A stretch of DNA of 64,000 bases from Candidatus Accumulibacter cognatus (GTDB lineage Bacteria > Pseudomonadota > Gammaproteobacteria > Burkholderiales > Rhodocyclaceae), in contig CP058708.1 of the NCBI GenBank assembly GCA_013414765.1, forward strand, positions 2,227,553-2,291,552, read 5' to 3'. The notes beneath the pieces are model-generated. The model did not search any database and had not been told where the DNA came from. It saw only the letters and a program-made list of their open reading frames with translations. A program made the position numbers and the translations under genes. How positions within the stretch are numbered: position 1 is the first letter of the stretch; each line of letters opens with the position of its first letter. Below, in pieces: positions 52,201-63,810 of this stretch.

Positions 52201-53347
52201 TACGCTCGGACACGACATCGGCGACCGCCTGCTCGAGCAACTCGCCCAGCGCCTGACGGAGGTGTTGCGCCAGACCGAGACGGTGGCGCGGCTGGGCGGC
52301 GACGAGTTCGTCATCGTCATCCCCGAACTGGCGGCCATCAGACGCGTGGCCGTGGTCGCCAGGAAAGTGCTGGAGGTAGTCGCCGCGCCGTACCTGCTCG
52401 AAGGCCGCTCGCTGCACGTGACACCGAGCATCGGCATCAGCGTTTATCCGGAGGACGGCGATGACGCGGCAACCCTGCTGCGCAACGCCGACACGGCGAT
52501 GTATCACGCCAAGGAACGTGGCCGCAACAATTTCCAGTTCTTCACGCAGGCGATGAATCAGAGCGTGCAGGAACGGGTCACGATCGAGAACGATCTGCGT
52601 CTGGCGATCGAGCGAGGCGAGTTCCTGCTTCATTATCAGCCGCAGGTCGATTGCCGCAGTGGCAAGGTGATCGGCATGGAAGCGTTGATTCGTTGGCAGC
52701 ATCCGCAACGGGGTCTGATTGCTCCCGACCGTTTCATCGCCATCGCCGAGGAGACCGGGCTGATCGTGCCGATCGGCGAATGGGTGCTCGGCGAGGCCTG
52801 CCGCCAAGCCAGGCGCTGGCAGCTCGGCGGACATCCCGGTTTGCGCATCAGCGTCAATCTGTCGGCGCGGCAGTTTCAACAGCGGGACTTGAGCGCACGG
52901 ATCTCGGCCATGATTCACGCCTCCGGGATCGATCCGGCAAGCCTCGAACTCGAATTGACCGAGAGCATGCTGATGATCGATCCCGAACAGGCGACGGCAG
53001 TCTTGCACCAACTCGCCGCCGCAGGCGTGAAAATGGCGATCGACGATTTCGGCACCGGTTATTCGAGTCTTGCCTACCTGAAGCGATTTCCGGTGACGCG
53101 CCTGAAAATCGACCGCTCCTTCGTACGCGACCTTGCCAATGACAGTAACGATGCCGCCATCGTCGATGCCGTCGTGGCCATGGCGACCAGCCTGAAGATG
53201 GAAGTCATCGCCGAAGGAGTCGAGACCATCGCCCAGCTCGACTACCTCGAAGCGCACGGTTGCCATGCCATCCAGGGCTACTACTACAGCCCTCCGGCAG
53301 CGGCGGAATCCTTTGTCCGTTTCCATTACAACCGCAGGGCAGGTTAG
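49289..53347 (+). CDS. Membrane-bound Cache-HAMP-PAS-GAF-GGDEF-EAL signalling protein
   Basis: 1352 residues. TM1 near residues 10-32, a periplasmic double-Cache sensor to ~285 (FSGRRFVHAARVQQRPVWSDTYLSS, YIGSSTPIHEAGWTALIAQP), TM2 (LWSLAFGSLLALLLAVIAAVL), HAMP, two PAS units (~375-615), a GAF-like domain (~635-790, ISFVHFVADDQETIEFAAWS), a third PAS, then GGDEF (intact LGGDEFVIV) and EAL (GMEALIRW, DDFGTGYSSLAYL, GVETIAQLDYL). Both c-di-GMP sites look functional. With the lipoprotein gene in front it makes a periplasm-to-c-di-GMP signalling pair. Confidence 0.94.
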   Translation: MSRSLRFWLSLGLSSLVALAILTLIAVLLGVLLPRLNAGVEAQNRALGTTTATQIDAFLAEFSSNLALLADDVGSQPRMDTAELRVMLDTLAQADGAIESIYVVDGADRVLEVGLPKARRALRDNQLGVDFSGRRFVHAARVQQRPVWSDTYLSSSGHIVVALAMPLTISMESATAAPREGVVVGELNLQEISRFAELLASAADVLPVIVDRRGNVVGHPDAERALRQENLSHLPPLSGGGAASLQTARFRLDGIDYIGSSTPIHEAGWTALIAQPTEQAFATFRSTLWSLAFGSLLALLLAVIAAVLASRRMTMRLGQFARHLEAVADGNYHAQIPPSGTDEIEKLAQSMRRMAQAVLEREALLRESEAKYRGVVENTRDLIIRVDREGRLYFVNYMAETYLGLPAADCLGLSAFDFVHPDDRERTRQAFFTWRETDGPALQFEVRQTARHGAVHLLQWNIVADHADTHGNAAIAGFSGIGRDVTAERAAAEQLAASEEYYRELFRQAPLPYQSLDMDVAILDVNEAWLTLLGGYARDEVLGRPITDFLEDRSLPVLAENFPKFVAADHSEGSLFDLRRKDGEMRTVLINGRITHDRQGLARSHCILTDITERQRAEERQRRADELLALQAARATALHEMLRAAERMSEAEFMPYCLEVVERLTGSAISFVHFVADDQETIEFAAWSRRTLDEYCTAAFDKHYPISQAGIWADVVHRREPMVCNDYGSAEGRRGLPQGHSPLLRLVCVPVIANGKVRLITGIGNKTEPYTPLEIETLQLISQEIWRIGEERRAEAAQRLAATVFSASAEGICITDAEERILSVNPALLALSGYTEHELIGQSWKIFSSGRHDTDFYQAMWECILEVGVWRGEVWSLRKNGEIFPVWLTITAVRNAGGEVTHYTGTFLDISERKQWEQDIHFLAHHDALTKLPNRTLLDDRIRQAIAKSKRNHDHMAVLFLDLDHFKLINDTLGHDIGDRLLEQLAQRLTEVLRQTETVARLGGDEFVIVIPELAAIRRVAVVARKVLEVVAAPYLLEGRSLHVTPSIGISVYPEDGDDAATLLRNADTAMYHAKERGRNNFQFFTQAMNQSVQERVTIENDLRLAIERGEFLLHYQPQVDCRSGKVIGMEALIRWQHPQRGLIAPDRFIAIAEETGLIVPIGEWVLGEACRQARRWQLGGHPGLRISVNLSARQFQQRDLSARISAMIHASGIDPASLELELTESMLMIDPEQATAVLHQLAAAGVKMAIDDFGTGYSSLAYLKRFPVTRLKIDRSFVRDLANDSNDAAIVDAVVAMATSLKMEVIAEGVETIAQLDYLEAHGCHAIQGYYYSPPAAAESFVRFHYNRRAG

Positions 53348-53395
53348 TCGGTCGTGCTTCCCGCGGGTACTCCAGGCAGTTCGCCGAAGTTCAAC

Positions 53396-54666
53396 TCATG
53401 TCTGCGCAGGTGAATGGGTTTGCGTGAGCGGAAGCGGCTTCTGCTGGTGCGTACGTGCTAGCCAAGACGACCAGAGATCCCGCAATACCCATCCTTGGCG
53501 ATGGGCTGGGGGCGGCATGCTGCGGCATCCGTATCGGGCACCCTGCCCGGCGTTTGCTCGCCATCCGGCCAGCAGCGCCAGGCCCAGACCCAGCATCGCG
53601 ATGGCCGATGGCTCGGACACCGTGGGTACCGGGCTCAGCAGCGTGAACTTCAGGCCGTCCGCCGGCAGACCGGTGTCGGTGTCGATAGCCTGGAAGCTCA
53701 GCGCGCCGCTGTGGCTGAAGTCGGCCAGCGCCGCCGAGAAGTAGCCGGTGTCAGCGGTGCCCCGCACCTCGTAGATGCCGTGGAAGATGACGTCGAGCCA
53801 GAGCGTGTCGCCCAGGTCCATCGTGATGGGTTTGCCTACCAGCAGCACGCTCAACTCCATGCCGTCCAACACGCCGTAGTCGAATTCACGGCTGGTGGTG
53901 AACCAGCGAGTGCGCCAGTCATCCGTGGCCGTGGGTGGCCCGTCCGGCGTGACTTCGGCACTGCCAAACCAGGCGTCCTTGAGAAGGTAGGGCTTTGCCA
54001 GGCCTGGTAACGGCACGCGCAGGCCCCAGAACACCTGCTCTTCTGCGCGCGCCCTCAGGTTGGAGGCGATACCGCCCGCCAGCAGCAAGCCATGGCTGGC
54101 GTGCGTGACATTGAATTTGATTCTCGGGCCGGTCCACGCATCATATTCAACGAGGTAGCGGTTGGTCAGCCAGATCTCGTTGCGGGCGAAGTTCCATGGC
54201 CCGGCGTCCAGGTAGTTGCCGGTGAGCCGGGCATAGCTGTGGAAGCTGCTGCCTTCGTCTTCCTGCTGGAAGTCGGCCCAGGCCTGTACGTTGTCGACGC
54301 TGAAGGGTGACCCCACGGGCTGGCCAGCCGGCGTGGCGGTCTTCGCATGGCGACCCAGGGCAATCCACTCGGACGCGCTGGCGACCGAATAAGCACTGGA
54401 CCAGGGCGGTGGCGCCTTCAGCACACTGGTGAAGCGCGCGTCCGAGCTCATGCTCAGCACGTCGACTTCGGCCAACGCCGGCTGGCAAGCACCAGCAGCC
54501 CTGCGAGCAACACGGTGCGACCCGGCAGGGTCGGTGGGGGCATGCGCTCGTTCTTGGTACAGGATTGGTTCGATCGGTTCGACCTGGGTGGAGGCGCCGG
54601 TCGCTCGTCCAGAGCGAGCCATGCCACATCCGCCCGGCCCACCGGGGAGTTTTGCAAAAGGCTCAT
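53396..54666 (-). pseudogene. PEP-CTERM exported protein, frameshifted after its signal peptide
   Basis: The mature part runs from EVDVLSMSSDARF to a PEP-CTERM anchor (VPTVSEPSAIAMLGLGLALLAGWR). The matching signal peptide is in another frame: MPPPTLPGRTVLLAGLLVLA (ATG at 54543, or MSLLQNSPVG at 54666 behind a strong AAGGAG) and then QPALA once a C is added at about 54478. That gives an ALA cleavage site and 424 codons from 54666. A ~50-residue tail beyond the basic end of the sorting signal is unusual and may mean a second defect. PEP-CTERM proteins are processed by exosortase and linked to exopolysaccharide; none of that machinery is in the window. Confidence 0.7.
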
Positions 54667-54921
54667 GATTGACTCCTTATTGACTTGCTTGACATCGATG
54701 AACGAATGGGACCATCTGCGGCTGAGGGCCTGGGCGCGCCAGGCGCGCGTAATCGTCAAGCACCGCGCGTTCGAAGCGTGGCTGGCGCGCCGGCCACTCC
54801 CAGGCCCGCCTGCGCATCGCGACTTTGCACCTTTGCGCCCACTCGTGCCAATCCACTTTATGTCGTACGACAAAGCAACTACCTTGTCATCCCGTCCGAC
54901 CTTCGTTGGTGCCCGGTGATC

Positions 54922-56783
54922 ATGTCCGTCCCGACTGCTGTCCGAGTGATTCCGCCCGACTCGCGTGAACCCTCGCTCGACGAACTGGTCGAGTTCGAGG
55001 TGTTCGACATGGTCGCGCGCGGCTTGCCGGAGGGTTTCGGCAGCGGCTTCGTGCCGCTGGCCGTGTCTGCGGTTCTCCTGCAGCTCCTGGCCTCGCCGCC
55101 CCACCTCGTGCAATGGGTGATGGCGGTCGCTACCGTCCTCGGCCTCGGGCTGCTGTTTGGCTTCCTCTACCGGCGCCACCCGCCCGCGCTCGACGGCGTT
55201 GCGGGATGGCGGCATTGCCTGTATGTCCTGGTCGGTGCGAGCGGCCTGTCCTGGGGGGCGCCGGTTGGCTATTCGTACCGGCGCCCTGGCCAGCCGAGAT
55301 GGTCGTTCTGGCGCTGCTGCTGAGTCTCGCCGCAGCGGTGCTTGCCAACATCGGCGCGAGTCTGCCGATCTACGCAGTCTTCATTGCCGGTGCATTGCTG
55401 CCAACTGCGGTCTACCGCGTCCTGCTCGGCGGTGCGATGAACCTGGGGCTGTGTATCGGTGCGCTGATGATGATGCTCGTGCTGACGTTGTTCGCGTCAC
55501 GCCTTGCCGCAGCGACACATCGATCGCTGCGTATCGGTCACGAGAACCGACGGCTCGCGGGGGCGCTGGAGCAGCGCACCCGCGAAGCGGAACGGGCCAA
55601 CCTCGACAAGTCGCGCTTCATCGCTGCGGCCAGCCACGACTTGCGCCAGCCGGTACACACGCTCGGCCTGCTGCTCGATGTGCTGCAGGGGCAGTCGCTG
55701 AGCCTGCAGGCACAAGAGACTGTCACGCGCATGGCGCATGTGCTCGACTCACTGGACTCGCTATTCGCGGGGTTGCTGGACATTTCAAGGCTGGACAGCG
55801 GCGCGATTGAACCGCGGCGCACTGATTTCGCACTGCGTCCGCTGCTGCTCGCATTGACCGACGAATTCAACGCGGAGGTACTCGCCAAGGGCTTGTCGCT
55901 GCGCTGTCGTGCCAGCGATGTCTGGATCCGCAGCGACCCGTTGCTGCTCGAACGCATCCTGCGCAACCTGCTCGCCAACGCGGTGCGCTATACCCTGCGC
56001 GGCGGCATCGTCATCGCCTGCCGGCGGCGCGCTGCTCTGCTGCGCATCGAAGTCTGGGACAGCGGCATCGGTATCGCCGACGCGCAGCAGGGTGCGGTAT
56101 TCAACGAGTTCTACCAGGTTGCCAACCGGCAGCGCGACCCGGACCAGGGCCTGGGGTTGGGGCTGGCAATCGTGCGCCGCCTGGGAGCGCTGCTCGGCTG
56201 CCCCATCGAGCTTCGTTCACGCCTTGGGCGCGGCAGCGTGTTCCGCTTCAGCGTGCCGCTGGCGACTGTTCCGGAACCGTTGTCCGATGCTCCCCCGGCC
56301 GTAAATGATGCCCAGGCGGCTCTGCCGCCTGGTTGGCCAGAGCGGCAGGTACTCGTCGTGGAGGACGATGCGCACGCCCGTGACGCCCTGGTCAGCTGGC
56401 TCGCCTCCTGGGGTTGCCAGGTCGTCGCCTGCGCCAGCGCCGCAGCGGTGCGTAAGGCGCTGGAGACGATTCCCGCCGCGCCGGATGCACTGGTCACCGA
56501 TTGGCGTCTGCCCGGCGGCGAGGATGGGCTGGATGTGGTTCGACTGGTACGCCAGCGTTTTCGCGCCACGCTGCCGGCAATCCTGATCACCGGCGATGCT
56601 CTCGACGACGCGCGCCGTCTTTCCCGCGAGCATGGCTTCGTGCTGCTGCACAAGCCGGTTCGCCCTGCCGCGTTGCGCGTGGCGCTGGGGGCGCACTGGC
56701 TGCCTGTGCGGGTTGCGGAAACGGTCGCGGCGCCATCTCCCCCTCGCGCGGGCGCTCCAAGGCGGCAGGAAGGAGCATCGTGA
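54922..56783 (+). pseudogene. Hybrid sensor histidine kinase (membrane, HisKA-HATPase-receiver), frameshifted in a G run
   Basis: The first frame encodes MSVPTAVRVIPPDSREPS, then hydrophobic segments (PLAVSAVLLQLLASPP, WVMAVATVLGLGLLFGFLY) and ends at 55323 in junk. The second frame picks up GWLFVPAPWPAEMVVLALLL and continues with more TM segments. It then has the DHp box FIAAASHDLRQPVHTLGL, the ATPase motifs (NLLANAVRYT, DSGIGI, GLGLGLAIV) and a C-terminal receiver (VVEDDAH, LVTDWRLPGG, LLHKPVRP). The break is in GGGGGG at ~55253-55258: adding one G (or removing two) restores a ~620-residue protein. A G-run slip could be sequencing error, phase variation or decay. Confidence 0.82.
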
Positions 56784-56784
56784 C

Positions 56785-57435
56785 ATGAAGAAGATCCTGA
56801 TCATCGAAGACCACCCAATCTATCGCGACGGGCTGGCAGTGCTGGTGGCGCAACTGTTTGCCGAGGCGCAGGTCGAGCAGGCGGGTGACGCAGCGATGGC
56901 ACTCGAACAACTGGCGCAGGACGATACCTTCGACCTGGTGCTGCTCGACCTCAAGATGCCTGGGCTCGACGCCAGTACCGCCCTGGCAGTGCTGTGCCGT
57001 CGCCATCCGGCAGTTCCCGTGGTGGTGGTTTCCGCCGACGACGATGCCGCCACCATCCGCGCCTGCATGGACGCCGGCGCCAGCGGCTACATCCCGAAGT
57101 CGGCGCGACGGGAGATCCTGTCCGCCGCATTGGCCATCGTCGCCGACGGTGGCCTCTACCTGCCGCCGGCCTTGCACCCGGCGCCGGCGACCGCCCCGAG
57201 AACGACGGCCAGTCCACTGACGGTGCGCGAGCGCGAAGTCCTGCAGGGAGTTTGCGCCTGCGAGCCGAACAAGACCATCGCCCGCCGCCTGGGGATCTCC
57301 GAAGCCACGGTTCGCGCGCATCTCGGCGCGGTCTTCCGCGCGCTCGGCGTCACCAATCGTACGCAGGCAGCGCTCAGCGCCCAGCGGCTTGGCCTGTGCG
57401 ACGCGACGAGCGGCCCGAGTCACTCCGATGCATGA
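56785..57435 (+). CDS. NarL/LuxR-family response regulator
   Basis: 216 residues; ATG at 56785, right behind the hybrid kinase stop. Receiver: LIIEDHPIYRDGL, phospho-Asp in LVLLDLKMPG, Lys in GYIPKSARREI. C-terminal LuxR HTH: LTVREREVLQGVCACEPNKTIARRLGISEATVRAHLGAVFRALGV. It is the natural partner of the hybrid kinase. The regulator looks intact although the kinase gene is not. Confidence 0.9.
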   Translation: MKKILIIEDHPIYRDGLAVLVAQLFAEAQVEQAGDAAMALEQLAQDDTFDLVLLDLKMPGLDASTALAVLCRRHPAVPVVVVSADDDAATIRACMDAGASGYIPKSARREILSAALAIVADGGLYLPPALHPAPATAPRTTASPLTVREREVLQGVCACEPNKTIARRLGISEATVRAHLGAVFRALGVTNRTQAALSAQRLGLCDATSGPSHSDA

Positions 57436-57512
57436 GCCATCCCGTCGCGCAGATCCGCGCCTGCCAGTGGGTGCAGCGTATCGAGAGCCGTCGAGGTTTC
57501 CTGGCAGGAGTG

Positions 57513-57959
57513 TCATGAGGTAGAGGACAGGCCTTCGCCTGCCTGTGCTCGGCGCCCAGCAGCGGCAGAATCCGTGCGCATGCAGTGAATATCGAGTTGC
57601 AGGGCGGTGGCGAATTCCAGCCAGGGCCGGGCGGCGGCAAGCCCCGCCATGCTATGAAGGCGCGCACTGGCGAGACAGGCGTGATTGCCGCCGAGAGACA
57701 GCCCGCGTGGCTGAGTGAGTGGTCGAAGCCATGCGGTTTCGGAGGCTTCCTGCGCCGCAAAGGGCAACAAGGTGAGCTTGAGGATGGCAATCGACGACAA
57801 GGCATCGTCCAGCGGCACACCCCGGTCGATCAGCTTGCTGGCGACTTCAGCGATGTTGACCGGGATGGCGTGGGCGTTGAGGATGCCGGGTTCCACCGCC
57901 TGCCAGCCTGGTTCGTTGTGCAGGTAGGCGAGGATCGCGGACGCATCGAGAAACTCCCT
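57513..57959 (-). pseudogene. VapC-like PIN-domain toxin, truncated at its start and active-site-degenerate
   Basis: The frame reads REFLDASAILAYLHNEPG (first PIN Asp kept), NIAEVASKLIDRGVPLDDA, then GLSLGGNHACLA where active PIN toxins have SLGDRACLA, and LAAARPW in place of LTADRPW. Two of the acidic active-site residues are therefore lost. The start codon is missing: immediately upstream the sequence turns into a duplicated piece of acnA. No antitoxin gene is left beside it. The protein would not be a functional RNase. Confidence 0.75.
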
Positions 57960-58334
57960 GCTGCGTGAGCCACTGCCCGGCCGGCGTATTCTCGCCGAAC
58001 GAACCAGCCGGCGAGATATGGTCGGTGGTGACCGAGTCGCCGAGGATCAGCAGCGCCCGCGCGCCGCGCAGGTCGCCGGCAAGCTGTGTTGGCAGTTCGA
58101 AGAACGGCGGGCGGGCGATATAGGTCGATGGCGGCCAGTCGTAGACCTCGCCAGCCGGCGCCGGAATGGCTTTCCAGAGATTCTGGTCGGCGCCGACGTC
58201 GGCGTAACGCCGGCGGAAGGTTTCGGGATCGAGCGCGAACGGCAGCACGGCGTCGATCTCTTGCGAGCTCGGCCAGATCTCGCGCAGATAGACCGGCTGG
58301 CCGTCGGCACCGTGCCCCAGCGCTTCGCTGTCGA
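57953..58334 (-). pseudogene. Duplicated internal fragment of acnA
   Basis: 382 bp equal in length and nearly identical (I count about five differences) to 61007-61388 inside the complete acnA. It encodes [20 protein letters not shown] through [15 protein letters not shown] and has no start or end of its own. One end joins the PIN toxin remnant directly. The copy lies ~3 kb from its source in the same orientation. Confidence 0.93.
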
Positions 58335-58412
58335 AGCCGATGCAGGAAGGGGCGGCTTCGGTGCGTGGTGAATCCATACGATAACGATAGAGATAATCGT
58401 ATATGCTAACGC

Positions 58413-58682
58413 ATGAACTTGACTTGGAACAATGCCAAGCGGCAGGCCAACCTGAAGAAGCATGGGCTTGATTTCGCTGACGCTTCGCGGGTGTTCGCAG
58501 GGCATACCCTGACGCGACCGGATACGCGCCTCTCCTACAGCGAGGCGCGTTTTTCAACGGGTGGTTTGCCGGGAGTCGAGGTGGTGGTGATTGCGCACAC
58601 CGAGACATAAGACACGATCCAGGTCATTTGGATGCGAAAGGCCGAGCGCCATGAACGGGAATACTACTTTGCAAGCCTCTGA
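58413..58682 (+). pseudogene. BrnT-type toxin with an internal stop codon
   Basis: MNLTWNNAKRQANLKKHGLDFADASRVF is the standard BrnT N-terminus (W-x-x-x-K-x-x-x-N-x-x-K-H-G). The frame meets TAA at 58608-58610 after VVVIAHTET. Beyond the stop, the same frame continues with the conserved BrnT C-terminus (DTIQVIWMRKAERHERE, then YYFASL) to a TGA at 58680-58682. One nonsense change therefore removes the last ~23 residues, including the conserved RKA-RHE segment. Active BrnT is a ribosome-dependent RNase fold protein; this copy is probably dead. Confidence 0.82.
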
Positions 58683-58941
58683 CGATCTCGATGAAGCGCC
58701 GGTCTGGTCGCCCGAAGATTTCGCGCAGGCGGTGCACCGCGTGGGCCTGCATCCCCCAGCGATGAAGAAGCAGAAGATCAACATCACGCTCGATCCGGAT
58801 GTCGTGGCGTGGTTCAAGCAGCAGGCCGGTGGGCGTGGATACCAGACGCTGATCAACGCCACCTTGCGCGAAGCAATGCAGCAGAAGACGATCGAAGAGA
58901 CGTTGCGGCGAGTGATCCGGGAGGAATTGCACCTGGCCTGA
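58651..58941 (+). CDS. BrnA-type antitoxin (ribbon-helix-helix)
   Basis: 96 residues from the ATG at 58651, overlapping the brnT tail by 32 bp as usual for this pair. The C-terminal half is an RHH DNA-binding domain: INITLDPDVVAWFKQQAGGRGYQTLINATLREAM, followed by a helix. The N-terminal half is acidic and would wrap the toxin. With the toxin gene broken it is an orphan antitoxin, possibly kept as a regulator or in transit to loss. Confidence 0.85.
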   Translation: MNGNTTLQASDDLDEAPVWSPEDFAQAVHRVGLHPPAMKKQKINITLDPDVVAWFKQQAGGRGYQTLINATLREAMQQKTIEETLRRVIREELHLA

Positions 58942-59469
58942 ACGCTGGGGCTCGTTGGCTGGACTTATGAAAACACACCTGTGATTCTTGCAAAAGGCCC
59001 TGACCCAAGCGCCACCCCCGACGACCAGCAGGACCAGCGAGCCGGCGGCCGTCCATGGTTCCGTCCACTTCCATCGCGGGATAAAAAGTGGTCACCAACG
59101 AGCACTCCGACCATCTGAGAGACGAGGAAGGCGTTTGCTGTGGGTCTTGCTCAATGTGAATGTTCTGATCCATCGGTTCAGTGGATGCTTGTACGCCATC
59201 CGCATCCCTTTCTAACGTCGGGTGAAGCGTGGACCAGGCAGATTGCCAGCATTAACTCCCGAGGCGAGCGTTCAACCGCAGAGCATGCGCTCGATTTCGG
59301 CGGCACGCACGGCGTCGCCAATGATTTCGAGCTCTTGCGGGGAGACCCGGAGACGAACGCGAACACGCCGGACGGCAGGGTCGCCTTCGTAATCATTGAG
59401 TTGGGCGAGTGGCGCAGGGTAGGTCCACTGTTGGCCGGCGTCCTCGTCTTCCTTTGGCTGCGCCTGTAG
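58942..59469. other. No supportable gene
   Basis: Open frames exist on both strands around 59270-59610 but lack start signals and recognisable domains. A minus-strand stretch ending at 59272 (VRVRLRVSPQELEIIGDAV) looks protein-like and may be a remnant of an unidentified gene. Confidence 0.45.
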
Positions 59470-60342
59470 CTGGCGCGTATTCGCGAGGGGCTGATGGAAT
59501 GGACCGGCCTGATGCTGAGCATCGGCGTGATCGACGAGACGATCCGGGAAGCGGGGCGCGCCAGTTTCCCGCTGGAGGACAGGCTGGTGGCTGACCTCGT
59601 GCCGGCGCCGCAACTAACTGTGGATGAAACCTCGTGGAAGGAATCCGGCCTGCTGCTGTGGCTATGGGCTTTGGTCACGACTCACCTGGTGCTGTTCCTC
59701 ATCGGTCCGCGCACCGGGGAGATGCTGGAGAACGCCTTGCAAGACGTCTATCACGGCATTTTTCTCAGCGATGGCTACCGCGCCTGGAATAACCACCTGT
59801 GCTGTTGGCTGCATCTGAGGCGCAAGTTGCGAGGCCTGGCTGAATCGACCGATAGATAGGTGGCCGGGGTCGGAAAGGAAATGGAAGGCTCCATGCAAAC
59901 GCTGAAGGGCCGCCCTCTACGCGACGAGGCTTGAGCCTCCGCCGCCGGAAGGGCTGCTGGTGCGCGAAGTCGCCACATCGCGTGGCTAAAGCACTTGTCC
60001 GAGGCGCATCGGATAGATGCCCACCCTGCGCTACGCAGCATCGTGCGTGAATGTTAATTACTCTACGACTGGGACGTAATCCTGCGCCAGGTCGCCGAAT
60101 CCCCTCCGCCACTTTCCAACAACGCCGCCGAACAGGCGCTGTGCCACCGGGTCATTGCGCGCTACCTCATCCACGGCACCTGCTCTGAAGCGGGCTCTCG
60201 AGCCTGCGCTTTCCTGGGCAGCGTCATCGAAACCTGCCGCCCTCGTGAGGCCTCCTCCTGGCTCTACGTCGGCACCGTCATCGCCGCCACTCGCACGAGT
60301 TTGCCGCTCCCTGCGCGCCCTGCTATCCCGGCAGCAGCATAG
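59470..60342 (+). pseudogene. IS66-family transposase remnant
   Basis: The central catalytic part is readable as LARIREGLMEWTGLMLSIGV, then the DDE region QLTVDETSWKESGLLLWLW and LSDGYRAWNNHLCCWLHLRRKL up to 59859. After several frame breaks the C-terminus reappears near 60105 (LSNNAAEQALCHRVIARYLI, GSRACAFLGSVIETCR). The N-terminal third is absent. No terminal repeats were identified. It belongs to a different IS66 lineage from the one at 35 kb. Confidence 0.78.
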
Positions 60343-60369
60343 GGGGAGTGAACGGTTACGCTCGAACCG

Positions 60370-63129
<2,760 letters not shown>

Positions 63130-63218
63130 GTCGAACCTCCGGACAGATGCACGCTTGACTCAGATGGTGATCTGACAGTGCGTAGTGGCGTTGCGTTCGC
63201 CTGATGAGCGGGTCTGCC

Positions 63219-63704
63219 TGGAAAAGTAATGACCGTTAGGGCGCACCGAGCGCACGTTCCCATGCGGACGCCGCCGCTTCGTCACCCATGGCGGCAAGTG
63301 CCTGATTTGGCACAAGCCAGGGATCCAGCGGCTGTTGAAGGACCTGCGCAGAGAACAGGTTGTAGATGGCGTAGTAGGCAAACTCGGCGCGTTTGGGTAG
63401 CACGATGTCTTCATCCTCCAGCGCCACGATGGGCTCCAGGTACCTTGCCTTGATCGCCTTTGCATTCTGACCCGAAACGACGGCAACCAATGCGGCTCGC
63501 GGGAGGCTTGCATCCAGTTCCTGCTCCGTTCCAACCACCGATTCTCGATACGTCAAGTTTGTGGGAACGAGTTGCTCCCAGACCTGTAATGCCTGTTGAC
63601 ACAGCAAGACCTGAACTCGCTTTTGTGCAGCAGAATCCATCTCGAGGTAGTACTGTATTGCGGTTGGATGCATGGCGTGTGCCTAACGGTCATGACTTTT
63701 CCAG
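63219..63704. repeat. Inverted repeat pair flanking a small ORF
   Basis: CTGGAAAAGTAATGACCGTTAGG (63219-63240, with flanking C) and its reverse complement at 63682-63704 match at 22 of 23 positions. They enclose the 145-codon ORF. The right-hand arm is also the first block of dispersed repeat copy B. The geometry (two inverted ends around one small gene) is that of a small mobile cassette. Confidence 0.75.
63236..63673 (-). CDS. Hypothetical protein inside an inverted-repeat cassette
   Basis: 145 residues, not recognised. The sequence is mostly helical by eye (AAQKRVQVLLCQQALQVWEQL; AEFAYYAIYNLFSAQVLQQP) with an acidic stretch VALEDEDIVLPKRAEFAYYA, no signal peptide, no TM segment and no nuclease or transposase motif. 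The ATG is at 63673, and the stop overlaps the left inverted arm. Because the gene is completely enclosed by the repeat pair it may be cargo or part of the element. Confidence 0.6.
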   Translation of the reverse strand: MHPTAIQYYLEMDSAAQKRVQVLLCQQALQVWEQLVPTNLTYRESVVGTEQELDASLPRAALVAVVSGQNAKAIKARYLEPIVALEDEDIVLPKRAEFAYYAIYNLFSAQVLQQPLDPWLVPNQALAAMGDEAAASAWERALGAP

Positions 63705-63803
63705 TTCCAGGCACCCCCGATCATGGAAGTCATGGCCGGTCCCCTCCCCCCACGTGTGGGGGGAGGGGAGATTCGTGAGTCACTGACGCGACTTCCACAT
63801 TAA
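63684..63803 (+). repeat. Dispersed repeat, copy B
   Basis: TAACGGTCATGACTTTTCCAG, then CCCCCGATCATGGAAGTCATGG, then a central hairpin (CCCCTCCCCCCACGTGTGGGG and beyond), then ATTCGTGAGTCACTGACGCG and ACTTCCACATTAA. It has the same order and ends as copy A at 23418-23598, with a shorter central stem. Confidence 0.85.
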
Positions 63804-63810
63804 TTCTACT

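Noticed and set aside
51473-53326. 617-codon minus-strand ORF
   Set aside because: Antisense shadow of the GGDEF-EAL domains of the plus-strand sensor.
59178-59678. 166-codon minus-strand ORF
   Set aside because: Mostly antisense to the IS66 remnant and low-complexity Ser/Arg; no start signal.
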